Below, piece by piece: positions 26,297 to 35,433 of a stretch of DNA of 64,000 nucleotides. The stretch comes from Variovorax saccharolyticus (lineage in GTDB: Bacteria; Pseudomonadota; Gammaproteobacteria; Burkholderiales; Burkholderiaceae_C). A model generated the notes under the pieces. The model saw only the letters and a list, made by a program, of their open reading frames with translations. It was not told where the DNA came from and searched no databases. How positions within the stretch are numbered: position 1 is the stretch's first letter; the number at the start of each line of letters is the position of its first letter. Both the position numbers and the translations under genes were made by a program. The DNA is taken from NCBI RefSeq assembly GCF_030316765.1, contig NZ_JASZYT010000002.1:124001-188000 (forward strand), read 5' to 3'.

Positions 26297-26989
26297 ATGC
26301 CTCGCATCCTGCTGATCGACGACGACGAACACCTCGGCGCGCCGCTGGCGAGCTACTTCGCGCGCTTCGACTTCCAGCTCGACAGCGCGAGCCGGCCGAG
26401 CGAAGGGCTGGCCAGGCTGCGCGCCGAGCGCTACGACGCCGCGATCCTCGACGTCATGCTGCCCGAGATGGACGGCTTCGCGCTGTGCCGCGAGATCCGC
26501 AAGGAGAGCGACATTCCGATCGTGATGCTGACCGCGCGCGGCGATGTCATGGACCGCGTGGTCGGCCTCGAGCTGGGCGCCGACGACTACCTGCCCAAGC
26601 CCTTCGAGCCGCGCGAGCTGGTGGCGCGGGTGCAGACCATCCTGCGCCGCCAGCGGGCCGTGCCGCCGCCGGCCGCGCCGTCGCAGCTGCGCAGCTTCGA
26701 AGGCCTGAGCATCGACCTCGACCGGCGCGAAGTGCTGCGCAACGGCGAAAGGGTCGACCTCACGGGCACCGAGTTCGAGCTGCTGGCGCTGCTGGCCGAC
26801 CAGCCCGGCCGGGTCTGGAGCCGCGACGACATCCTGAACCGCCTGCGCGGCCACGAGGCCGAGCTCTACACGCGTGCGGTCGACATCGTCGTCAGCCGGC
26901 TGCGCAAGAAGCTGGAGCCGCTGGACTGCATCAAGACGCTGCGCAATGCCGGCTACGCCCTGGCGGTGGGCCGGAGCGCCTCATCGTGA
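26297..26989 (+). CDS. OmpR-family response regulator
   Basis: A 230-residue two-domain regulator. The receiver has the acidic pocket D8-D9-D10, phospho-acceptor Asp52 in ILDVMLPEMDG, Thr79 in VMLTARGD and Lys101 in YLPKPFEP. The C-terminal winged-helix DNA-binding domain (about 130-225) has the L-T-G-T-E-F-E-L-L-A-L-L and A-V-D-I-V-V-S-R-L-R-K-K-L motifs. It is closest in feel to CpxR. ATG 26297 is preferred over 26282, which would add five residues before the first beta strand. The kinase follows with a four-base overlap. Confidence 0.93.
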   Translation: MPRILLIDDDEHLGAPLASYFARFDFQLDSASRPSEGLARLRAERYDAAILDVMLPEMDGFALCREIRKESDIPIVMLTARGDVMDRVVGLELGADDYLPKPFEPRELVARVQTILRRQRAVPPPAAPSQLRSFEGLSIDLDRREVLRNGERVDLTGTEFELLALLADQPGRVWSRDDILNRLRGHEAELYTRAVDIVVSRLRKKLEPLDCIKTLRNAGYALAVGRSASS

Positions 26990-28281
26990 GAGGCGCAGTC
27001 CCGGGCCGCTCGCGCCGCTGGCGCCACAGCCTGCGCCATTCGCTGCGGGTGCGCCTGATCGTGGTCTTCGTGCTGCTGGCGCTGGCCATGGCGGCGGTGT
27101 TCCTCGGCGGCATGCAGCGCGCCTTCTCGACCGGCTGGCGCGACGCCGCGCGGCCGCTGGTCACGGACTACATGGACCGCATCGTCACCGAGCTCGGCAC
27201 GCCGCCCGACGTGGCGCGGGCCCAGGCGCTGGTGGCGCGGCTGCCGATCTCGATCCGCATCGAGGGCCCGAGCGTGCGCTGGGATTCGCATCCCGACCGC
27301 GGCAGGCATGGCTTCGGCCCGCGCAACAGCGACTGGTTCAGCCGCGTCACGGCCGACGGCCACCGCGTGAGTTTCGGCATCGGCACCTTGCCGTGGCAGC
27401 GCGAGCCCCAGGGCATCGGCTGGATCACGCTGGCGCTGCTGCTGCTGCTGATCGCATTGGCCTACGCCTACGTGCGCAGGCTGCTGCGGCCGCTCGACGA
27501 CATCCGCGCCGGTGCCGAGCGTTTCGGCCGCGGCGCCTTCGACACGCCGATCCCGCTGCGCCGCCGCGACGAGCTCGGCGACCTCGCGCAGCGCATCAAC
27601 ACGATGGCGCACGACATCCAGGGCATGCTCGACGCCAAGCGCGGCCTGCTGCTGGCGCTGAGCCACGAGCTGCGCTCGCCGCTGACCCGGGCCCGGCTCA
27701 ACGCCGAACTGCTGCCGGCGACGCCGGAGGGCGCGGCCGAGCGCGCCGCGCTGCTGCGCGACCTGGCCGAGATGCGCGACCTGATCAGCGACCTGCTCGA
27801 GAGCGAGCGGCTGGCAAGCCCGCATGCGGCGCTGCAGCGCGAGCCGGTCGATCTGGCGGCGCTGGTGCGCGAGGTGGCGCTCGAGCATCCCGAGGGCGGG
27901 CGCGCCGCGCTCGACCTCGAGGCCGGGCTGCCGGCCTTCCCGGTGGACCGCTCGCGGCTGCGGCTGCTGGTGCGCAACCTGCTCGACAACGCGCTGCGCC
28001 ATGGCGCCGACGCCGCGCAGCCGCCGCGTGTGCTGCTGCGGCGCGGCGGCCAGGGCGTGGAACTGGAGGTGCGCGACTTCGGGCCCGGTGTAGCTCCGGC
28101 CCAGCTCGCGCACCTGACCGAGCCCTTCTACCGCACCGACGGTGCGCGCCAGCGCAGCACCGGCGGGGTCGGCCTCGGCATGTACCTGTGCCGGCTGGTG
28201 GCCGAGGCGCACGGCGGCACGCTGGCGGTGCGCAATGCCGAACCGGGGCTGGCCGTCAGCGTCGCGCTGCCTGTCGCCTGA
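26986..28281 (+). CDS. Sensor histidine kinase (CpxA-like)
   Basis: A 431-residue membrane kinase started at GTG 26986, overlapping the regulator stop. Transmembrane helices lie near residues 25-45 and 145-165, with a periplasmic sensor of about 100 residues between them. HAMP linker follows, then the dimerisation box ALSHELRSPLTR with His227, the N box L-V-R-N-L-L-D-N-A-L-R-H and the G1 box R-D-F-G-P-G-V. The periplasmic part has several His and Arg but no clear ligand motif. Operon position suggests it senses envelope stress together with the Spy-like protein. The 3' end overlaps the opposing AraC gene by 26 bases. Confidence 0.92.
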   Translation: MRGAVPGRSRRWRHSLRHSLRVRLIVVFVLLALAMAAVFLGGMQRAFSTGWRDAARPLVTDYMDRIVTELGTPPDVARAQALVARLPISIRIEGPSVRWDSHPDRGRHGFGPRNSDWFSRVTADGHRVSFGIGTLPWQREPQGIGWITLALLLLLIALAYAYVRRLLRPLDDIRAGAERFGRGAFDTPIPLRRRDELGDLAQRINTMAHDIQGMLDAKRGLLLALSHELRSPLTRARLNAELLPATPEGAAERAALLRDLAEMRDLISDLLESERLASPHAALQREPVDLAALVREVALEHPEGGRAALDLEAGLPAFPVDRSRLRLLVRNLLDNALRHGADAAQPPRVLLRRGGQGVELEVRDFGPGVAPAQLAHLTEPFYRTDGARQRSTGGVGLGMYLCRLVAEAHGGTLAVRNAEPGLAVSVALPVA

Positions 28282-29212
28282 AGTCGCTCGGACTGCCGCC
28301 GGTGTGCTCGCGGAACACCCGGCTGAAGTGCGACAGGTTGGAAAAGCCCGAGGCCAGCGCGATGTCGGTGATGGGGCGCGCCGCGTTCGCCGGGTCGAGC
28401 AGCTCGCGGATGCTGCAGGCCAGCCGCTGCTGCAGGATGTAGCCGGTCAGCGTGTCCTCGTCGCCGGCGAAGGCGTTGTGCAGGTGCCGCTTGCTGCAGC
28501 GCAGCGCGTGGGCGATGCCGTCGATCGACAGCGAAGGGTCGCGCAGGTGCCGGGCGACGTGCTGGCGGATGCGGTCCCTCAGGGCTTCGCGCTGGGTGCG
28601 CGGCGTCTCCTGCCCGGCCAGTTCCATCAGCGACAGCCGCACCAGCTGGATGATCAGTTCGCCGGCGCCGCGTGCCGCCGCCTCGCTCATGTGGGGCAGC
28701 TCCTGGTAGGTGTTGCGCATGGTCTCGAGCGCCACGCGCGAGATGCCGCTGCCGCCGCCGACGCGGCGTGCCACCAGGTCGCCGAGCGGCAGGCCGGGGG
28801 CCGCGAGCTGCTCCTTGGGCAGCATCACGATCAGGTGGTCGCTGCGCTCGGGGTTGGCGACGGTGTAGTCGGTGGTGGTGTCGTAGAGCGTCCAGCCGCC
28901 GGCGCGCACCGAGGCCTCGCGGCCGCGCTGCGCGACCTCGGCCGAGCCCTGCCATGGCGCCACGATCTTGAGGTAGGCGGCTTCGCTGCCACGCACCATC
29001 TGCGGCGTGCGCAGCACCCGGTGCCGATTGGCCTCGAGCCGCGTGAGGATCACGTCGCCGGCGTGGGAGGCCGCGATGTGGCCGTCGAACTCGCTGTCGC
29101 CGTAGAGGTCGGACTCGAGGCCGCCGAAGTGGCGCCAGACCCACTCGCGCCAGACCGGCGCGCGCTCGCGCGCAGGGACTTCATCGGTGGACAGGCGCAT
29201 GGACACGGTCAT
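28256..29212 (-). CDS. AraC-family transcriptional regulator (FeaR/AraC_binding_2 type)
   Basis: A 318-residue regulator. The N-terminal 190 residues match the AraC_binding_2 type with W-R-E-W-V-W-R-H-F-G-G-L-E and a D-T-T-T-D-Y-T-V segment; the C-terminal double helix-turn-helix is complete (S-I-D-G-I-A-H-A-L-R-C-S-K-R-H-L-H and I-A-L-A-S-G-F-S-N-L-S-H-F-S-R-V-F). Members of this type control aromatic amine or aldehyde metabolism. ATG 29212 is chosen; ATG 29200 is possible. It is divergent from the transporter operon, and a long inverted repeat lies between them, so it probably controls that operon. Confidence 0.9.
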   Translation of the reverse strand: MTVSMRLSTDEVPARERAPVWREWVWRHFGGLESDLYGDSEFDGHIAASHAGDVILTRLEANRHRVLRTPQMVRGSEAAYLKIVAPWQGSAEVAQRGREASVRAGGWTLYDTTTDYTVANPERSDHLIVMLPKEQLAAPGLPLGDLVARRVGGGSGISRVALETMRNTYQELPHMSEAAARGAGELIIQLVRLSLMELAGQETPRTQREALRDRIRQHVARHLRDPSLSIDGIAHALRCSKRHLHNAFAGDEDTLTGYILQQRLACSIRELLDPANAARPITDIALASGFSNLSHFSRVFREHTGGSPSDFRRQAARR

Positions 29213-29288
29213 GGGAAGGGCTCGGGAATCTGCATGTATTTTCCGGCCCGCCGCCGGGGCCGGGCCTTGCGGGTTAACCACTAGCGGC

Positions 29289-29326
29289 GTGCACGCTGCG
29301 ACAAGCGCTTTGTGCGCAGCGGGCAC
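29289..29326. promoter_or_regulatory. Long inverted repeat, candidate operator of the AraC regulator
   Basis: GTGC-A-CGCTGCG-ACAA-GCGC on the left pairs with the right-hand arm, whose complement reads GTGC-C-CGCTGCG-CACAAAGCGC. Arms extend over about 18 bases with two one-to-two-base differences. It lies about 80 bases upstream of the binding-protein gene and 77 bases upstream of the regulator start. Confidence 0.55.
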
Positions 29327-29395
29327 AGCGCGCGGGCGCGCCGTTTCCTACGATGGCGGCACCGGACGCAGCTCGACGCCCGGAAGGAGACCCGC

Positions 29396-30589
29396 ATGCA
29401 ACATCTCGCCAATCGCCGCCGCTGGATCCAGGGCACCGCCACCGCGCTGGGCGCCGCCGCCGTCGCTCCCCGCCTGTGGGCGCAGGGCGCACCGGTGCGC
29501 ATCGGCTACGCGATCGCCCGCACCGGCCCGTGGGCCGCCGGCGCCCAGGTCAGCCAGGAGCCCAACTACCTGCTGTGGGCCGAGCAGGTCAATGCCGCGG
29601 GCGGGCTCTCGGTCAAGGGCGCCAAGCGGCAGATCGAGTTGATGGGCTATGACGACCGCAGCGAGACCGAGACCTGCGTGCGCACCTTCGAGAAGCTCAT
29701 GGGCAGCGACAAGGTCGACCTGATCCTGCCGCCCTGGGGCTCGGGCGCGAATTTCGCGGTCGCGCCGCTGGCCAACCGCTTCGGCTATCCGCTGCTGGCG
29801 CCGACCGCGCTGTCGCGCAAGCTGATCGACATGCACCTGCCGTATTTCTTCTCGCTGTTGCAGCAGCCCGACAAGATGATGGGCGCGCTGGTCGACATGA
29901 TGGTCGCCAATGGCGTGAAGACCATCGCGATCGTCTACATGGACGACCTGTTCGGGCTCGAGAATTTCGCCGCGCTCAACAACGCGCTCAAGAAGACCTC
30001 GATCCAGGTGGTCGACCGCAAGAGCTATCCGCTCGGCGTGAAGGACCTGGCGCCGGTGCTGCGCACCATGAAGGATCTGAATCCCGACGCCTTCATCGGC
30101 ATCACCTACCCGCCGGACACCATCCTCGCGAGCCGCCAGTCGCGCGAGGTGGGCTTCAACCCGAAGTACTTCTACGCCTCGGTCGGCACCGCCTTCCAGC
30201 TCTACAAGAACGTGATGGCGGGCAATGCCGAGGGCGTGATCGGCATGGGCTCGTGGAACGCCAACACCAGCCCCGAGGCCAAGGCCTATTTCGAGGCCCA
30301 CAGCAAGAAGTTCGGCAAGGAGCCCGACCGCTGGGCCAGCGGCCATGCGTGGGCCGGGCTCGAGATCCTGCAGCAGTCGGTGGGCAAGGTGGGGCTCGAC
30401 CGCAAGGCGCTGCGCGACCACATCGCCAAGAGCGAGTTCAAGACCATCCTCGGGCCGATCCGCTTCGACGGCAGCGAGAACGCCTCGATCCCCGGCACCG
30501 TCGCCCAGTGGCAGAACGGCGAGTTCGAGGTGGTCTGGCCCAAGGACCGCGCCACCGCCCAGCTGAAGCCGAAGCCGGCCTGGAAATAG
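29396..30589 (+). CDS. ABC transporter substrate-binding protein (Leu/Ile/Val-type)
   Basis: A 397-residue periplasmic type-I binding protein. The signal peptide begins N-R-R-R-W-I-Q-G-T-A-T-A-L-G, with a twin-arginine-like pattern, and is cleaved near LWAQGA (about residue 30). The mature part starts P-V-R-I-G-Y-A-I-A-R-T-G-P-W, the family's first strand. ATG 29396 has GGAAGGAGA 7-15 bases upstream. Proteins of this subgroup bind amino acids, amides or aromatic acids; the ligand cannot be told from sequence. First gene of the five-gene transporter operon. Confidence 0.92.
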   Translation: MQHLANRRRWIQGTATALGAAAVAPRLWAQGAPVRIGYAIARTGPWAAGAQVSQEPNYLLWAEQVNAAGGLSVKGAKRQIELMGYDDRSETETCVRTFEKLMGSDKVDLILPPWGSGANFAVAPLANRFGYPLLAPTALSRKLIDMHLPYFFSLLQQPDKMMGALVDMMVANGVKTIAIVYMDDLFGLENFAALNNALKKTSIQVVDRKSYPLGVKDLAPVLRTMKDLNPDAFIGITYPPDTILASRQSREVGFNPKYFYASVGTAFQLYKNVMAGNAEGVIGMGSWNANTSPEAKAYFEAHSKKFGKEPDRWASGHAWAGLEILQQSVGKVGLDRKALRDHIAKSEFKTILGPIRFDGSENASIPGTVAQWQNGEFEVVWPKDRATAQLKPKPAWK

Positions 30590-30590
30590 C

Positions 30591-31466
30591 GTGTCGCTGA
30601 CTGGATGGGCCGAGCTGCTGGCCGGCGGCTTGATCACGGGCGGCATCTATGCGCTGGTGGCGATCGGGCTGAATCTGCAGTACGGCCTGATGCGCATCAT
30701 GAACATCTCGCACGGCGAGTTCCTGATGCTCGGCGCATTCGTCACCTGGTGGGCCCATACCGCGCTGGGCATTTCGCCGCTGCTGTTCCTGCCGGTGGCC
30801 TTCGCGCTGCTGATGGCGCTCGGCATGGCGGTGCACTGGCTGTGCTTCCGGCAGGTGGCGGCCCGCGCGCCGAATGTCGAGGTGTTCGAGGCCCGCAGCC
30901 TGATGGTCGGCTTCGGCCTGATGTTCTTCGTCCAGAACACGGCGCTCCTGATCTGGGGCGGCGACCTGCGCGGCTACGACTACCTGGCCGAGCCGGTGCA
31001 GTTCGGCGAGATGCGCTTCACCGCCAACAAGCTGGTGCTGTTCGGTGTCGCACTGGCACTCAGCCTGGCGCTGATCGCGCTGCTGAAACTCACCCTGCTG
31101 GGCAAGGCGGTGCGGGCGCTGATGCAGTCGCCGGTGGGTGCGCAGCTGGTGGGCATCAACACCCGGCGGCTGCATCCGCTGATGTTCGGCATCGGCCTCG
31201 GGCTGTCGGGCGTCGCCGGCGCGCTGCTGTCGATGACCTACGAGATCTCGCCCTCGATGGGCGAGCCCTACACCGTGACCGCGCTGATCGTGATCACGCT
31301 GGGCGGTTTCGGCAGCATCGCCGGCAGCCTGGTGGGCGGCCTGCTGCTGGGGGTGGTCGAGGCGCTGGGCATGCACTTCAGCAGCCCCTCGCTCAAGATG
31401 CTGCTGTCCTACGCAGTCTTCATCGGCGTCCTGATCTGGCGCCCCAACGGATTGTTCTCTCGATGA
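30591..31466 (+). CDS. livH: Branched-chain amino acid-type ABC transporter permease (LivH)
   Basis: A 291-residue inner-membrane permease with about eight helices, starting at GTG 30591 one base after the binding-protein stop. The LivH motifs G-L-I-T-G-G-I-Y-A-L-V-A-I-G-L-N-L-Q near the N-terminus and E-A-x-G in the coupling loop (V-V-E-A-L-G, about residue 260) are present. Pairs with the next permease to form the membrane channel. Confidence 0.92.
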   Translation: MSLTGWAELLAGGLITGGIYALVAIGLNLQYGLMRIMNISHGEFLMLGAFVTWWAHTALGISPLLFLPVAFALLMALGMAVHWLCFRQVAARAPNVEVFEARSLMVGFGLMFFVQNTALLIWGGDLRGYDYLAEPVQFGEMRFTANKLVLFGVALALSLALIALLKLTLLGKAVRALMQSPVGAQLVGINTRRLHPLMFGIGLGLSGVAGALLSMTYEISPSMGEPYTVTALIVITLGGFGSIAGSLVGGLLLGVVEALGMHFSSPSLKMLLSYAVFIGVLIWRPNGLFSR

Positions 31467-32398
31467 AAAAGCGCATGGCCGACAAGCCCTGGCTGCTGCT
31501 GGGCATCGGGATGGTGCTGGCAGCCTGCGTGCCATGGATCGCCTCCGAATTCCTGGCCTCGGTGGCGCTCAGCTGCCTCATGTACATCGCGCTGGCGACC
31601 AGCTGGTCGCTGTTCTGCGGCGCGACGCGCTACCTGTCGCTCGCGACCTCGGCCTTCTTCGGGCTCGGCGCCTATGCCAGCGCGACGCTGCTCGAGGTGC
31701 TGCCCTGGCCGCTGGTGATCCTCAGCGGCGCGGCGATCGCGAGCGCGGTGGCGGTGCTCATGGGCGCGGCCGTGCTGCACCTGCGCGGCACCTATTTCGC
31801 GGTGCTGACCTTCGGCATGACCGAGCTGATCCGCCATGCCGTCACCTTCGTCGAGAAGCAGGTCTCGGGCACGGTGGGCCGCGTGCTCGCGGTGGTGCCG
31901 TCGAACGAGACGGTGTACCTCACGGTGCTGGCGATCGCCGGCGCCGCGATCGCCACCGCGATCGCCGTCAAGCGCAGTCGCTTCGGCCTGGCGCTCTCCG
32001 GCATCGGCGCCGACGAGCAGCGCGCGCAGACGCTGGGCGTCGACACCCGGCGCGCGAAGATCGCGGGCTTCGCGCTCACCGCCGCCTTTGCCGGCGCGAT
32101 CGGTGCCGCGATGGCGGTGCGCTGGACCTACATCGAGCCGGCCGCGGTGTTCAGCCCCTTCATCGGCTTCCAGACCGTGCTGATCGCGCTGATCGGCGGC
32201 GCCGCGAGCATCGGCGGACCGGTGCTGGCAGCCGTCGTCTTCAGCCTGCTGGCCGAGACGCTGCGGCTGCAATTGCCCTACGGCTACATGATGGTGCTGG
32301 GCCTGCTGCTGATCCTCTGCGTGATGTACCTGCCGAACGGGCTGGCGTCGCTGTGGCAGCGCAAGCGGGCCGCGTCCCGGGAGCACGGCCATGACTGA
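31463..32398 (+). CDS. livM: Branched-chain amino acid-type ABC transporter permease (LivM)
   Basis: A 311-residue permease, ATG 31463 overlapping the livH stop (ATGA). Family motifs Y-L-S-L-A-T-S-A-F-F-G-L-G-A-Y-A and G-T-Y-F-A-V-L-T-F-G-M-T-E are visible, with the C-terminal G-G-A-A-S-I-G-G-P-V-L loop. About nine membrane helices. The end overlaps livG by eight bases. Confidence 0.92.
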   Translation: MKKRMADKPWLLLGIGMVLAACVPWIASEFLASVALSCLMYIALATSWSLFCGATRYLSLATSAFFGLGAYASATLLEVLPWPLVILSGAAIASAVAVLMGAAVLHLRGTYFAVLTFGMTELIRHAVTFVEKQVSGTVGRVLAVVPSNETVYLTVLAIAGAAIATAIAVKRSRFGLALSGIGADEQRAQTLGVDTRRAKIAGFALTAAFAGAIGAAMAVRWTYIEPAAVFSPFIGFQTVLIALIGGAASIGGPVLAAVVFSLLAETLRLQLPYGYMMVLGLLLILCVMYLPNGLASLWQRKRAASREHGHD

Positions 32399-33154
32399 AG
32401 CGCAGCTGAAAGCCGCGATCCCCTTGCTCGAAGCCCGCGAGCTGACGGTGCGCTTCGGCGGGCTGACGGCCGTGGATGCCGTGAGTGCGCGCCTGTACGC
32501 GGGCGAACTGGTGGGCATCATCGGGCCCAACGGCGCCGGCAAGACCACCTTCTTCAATGCCATCTCCGGCGTGGTCGCGCCGACCTCCGGCAAGCTGCTG
32601 GTCCAGGGCGCGGTCGACCTCACGGGGCGCGGGCCGCATCGCTATGCCGCGCACGGCATCGCGCGCACCTTCCAGACGCCGCGCGTGATGGCCGAGATGA
32701 CGCTCGCCGACAACGTGCGATTCGGCATGCAGTTCGCGGGCCGCCACCGTACGCCGGTCGCCGGCCTGCGCACCGAGGGCGACATCCTCGCGATGCTGGG
32801 CCTGTCGGGCCTGGCCGACCGCCTGGCAGCCGATGTCACGCCCTCGCAGCAGCGGCTGCTGGAGATCGGCATGGCGCTCGGGACCCGGCCGCGCGTGCTG
32901 CTGCTCGACGAGGTCGCGGCCGGGCTGACCGAGTCCGAGGTCGATGCGATGGCGCGCCGCATCCGCGCGCTGCGCGACGACCACGGCCTCACGGTGGTCT
33001 GGATCGAACACGCCGTGACCACGCTCCTGAGGTACGTCGAGCGTGTGCTGGTGCTGCACCAGGGCCGCAAGATCGCCGACGGCACGCCGGCCGAGGTGGT
33101 GCGCAATGCCGAAGTGGTCGAGGCCTACCTGGGCGACGAGATGGAGGCCGCAGC

Positions 33155-33158
<4 letters not shown>
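32391..33158 (+). CDS. livG: ABC transporter ATP-binding protein (LivG) with degenerate signature
   Basis: A 255-residue nucleotide-binding protein. Walker A is GPNGAGKTT (about 45-53) and Walker B LLLDE is followed by V-A-A-G-L rather than P-A-A-G-L. The ABC signature, normally L-S-x-G-Q-Q, reads V-T-P-S-Q-Q (Gly replaced by Ser), followed by the family's R-L-L-E-I. The catalytic Glu and H-loop (W-I-E-H) are present. In the LivG/LivF heterodimer one active site may therefore be weak. It overlaps livM by eight bases and is followed by livF with a four-base overlap. Confidence 0.9.
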
Positions 33159-33865
<707 letters not shown>

Positions 33866-33891
33866 ACCCCTTCTTCATTCGAGGATCTTTC

Positions 33892-35343
33892 ATGACCACC
33901 ATTTCCATGCTCATCGACGGCGAGCGCCGCCAGGCCGCGAACGGCGCCAGCTTCGAGCGCCGCAACCCGCTCGACGGCAGCGTCGCCACCCGCGCGCCGG
34001 CCGCCACGCCGGGCGATGCCGTCGCCGCGGTCGAGGCAGCCCAGCGCGCCTTCGCCGCCTGGTCGCAGACCGGGCCCGGCGAACGCCGCGCACTGCTGCA
34101 GAAGGCGGCGCACGCGCTCGAGGCGCGCAGCGAGGCCTTCGTGCAGGCGATGGCGCGCGAGACCGGGGCCTCGGCGATGTGGGCCGGCTTCAACGTGCAC
34201 CTGGCGGCCGGCATCCTGGCCGAAGCCGCTGCCCTGACCACGCAGATCGGCGGCGAGATCATTCCTTCGGACGTGCCCGGCAGCCTCGCGATGGGCGTGC
34301 GGCAGGCGGCCGGCGTGGTGCTCGGCATCGCGCCCTGGAACGCGCCCGTGATCCTGGCCACGCGTGCCATCGCGACGCCGCTGGCCTGCGGCAACACGGT
34401 GGTGCTCAAGGGCTCGGAGCTGTGCCCCGAGACGCATGCGCTGATCATCGAGGCGCTCGATGACGCCGGCCTGCCGCCCGGGGTGGTCAACTTCGTCACC
34501 AACGCACCGGCCGATGCGGGCGCCGTGGTCGAGGCGATGGTCGCGCATCCCGCGGTGCGGCGGGTCAACTTCACGGGCTCGACGCGGGTCGGCCGGCTGA
34601 TCGCGCAGACCTGCGCCAGGTACCTCAAGCCGGTCGTTCTCGAACTCGGCGGCAAGGCGCCGCTGGTGGTGCTGGACGACGCCGACATCGACGCTGCGGT
34701 GAATGCCGCCGCCTTCGGCGCCTTCGCGAACTCGGGCCAGATCTGCATGTCGACCGAGCGCATCGTGGTGGATGCTGCTGTCGCCGACGACTTCGTCTCC
34801 AGGTTCGCGGCCAAGGCGGCGAGCCTGCCGGTCGGCGATCCGCGCCAGGGCCCCGTGGTGCTCGGCTCGGTGGTCGACATGGCGACGGTGGAGCGCTGCA
34901 ACGCGCTGATCGACGATGCGCTCGCCAAGGGCGCCCGGCTGGTCTGCGGCGGCCGCGCCGACAGCACGCTGATGGGCGCCACGGTGCTCGACCACGTGAC
35001 GCCCGAGATGCGCATCTATCGCGAGGAATCCTTCGGCCCGGTCAAGGCGGTGGTGCGGGTCAGCGACGTCGAGGCCGCCATCGCCACGGCCAACGACAAC
35101 GAGTTCGGCCTGTCGTCGGCGGTGTTCGGCCGCGACATCGCGCGCGCCTGGAACGTCGCGCGGCGCATCGAGGCCGGCATCTGCCACGTCAATGGGCCGA
35201 CCGTCCATGACGAGGCCCAGATGCCCTTCGGCGGCGTCAAGGATTCGGGCTACGGGCGCTTCGGCGGCAAGGCCGGCGTCGAGGCCTTCACCGAGCTGCG
35301 CTGGATCACGCTGCAGACCGCGCCGCGCCACTATCCCTTCTGA
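33892..35343 (+). CDS. NAD(P)-dependent aldehyde dehydrogenase (salicylaldehyde/vanillin-dehydrogenase-like)
   Basis: A 483-residue soluble enzyme of the aldehyde dehydrogenase superfamily. Catalytic Cys285 is in NSGQICMSTER and general base Glu251 in LELGGKAP, 34 residues apart as expected; the Rossmann motif F-T-G-S-T-R-V-G is intact. The N-terminal pattern M-L-I-D-G-E-R-R-x-A plus N-P-L-D-G-x-x-A-T-R-A-P-A-A is typical of enzymes acting on benzaldehyde, vanillin or salicylaldehyde. Being the last gene of the transporter operon it may oxidise the aldehyde derived from the imported substrate. The exact substrate is inferred only to class. Confidence 0.9.
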   Translation: MTTISMLIDGERRQAANGASFERRNPLDGSVATRAPAATPGDAVAAVEAAQRAFAAWSQTGPGERRALLQKAAHALEARSEAFVQAMARETGASAMWAGFNVHLAAGILAEAAALTTQIGGEIIPSDVPGSLAMGVRQAAGVVLGIAPWNAPVILATRAIATPLACGNTVVLKGSELCPETHALIIEALDDAGLPPGVVNFVTNAPADAGAVVEAMVAHPAVRRVNFTGSTRVGRLIAQTCARYLKPVVLELGGKAPLVVLDDADIDAAVNAAAFGAFANSGQICMSTERIVVDAAVADDFVSRFAAKAASLPVGDPRQGPVVLGSVVDMATVERCNALIDDALAKGARLVCGGRADSTLMGATVLDHVTPEMRIYREESFGPVKAVVRVSDVEAAIATANDNEFGLSSAVFGRDIARAWNVARRIEAGICHVNGPTVHDEAQMPFGGVKDSGYGRFGGKAGVEAFTELRWITLQTAPRHYPF

Positions 35344-35433
35344 GCGACGCGGGCGTTGTCGCCTGCGCTACCGCCTCGCGCGCGAGTCGGGGCTACGATG
35401 CGCCGGCATCAGTTACCCCAAGGAGACACGCGC

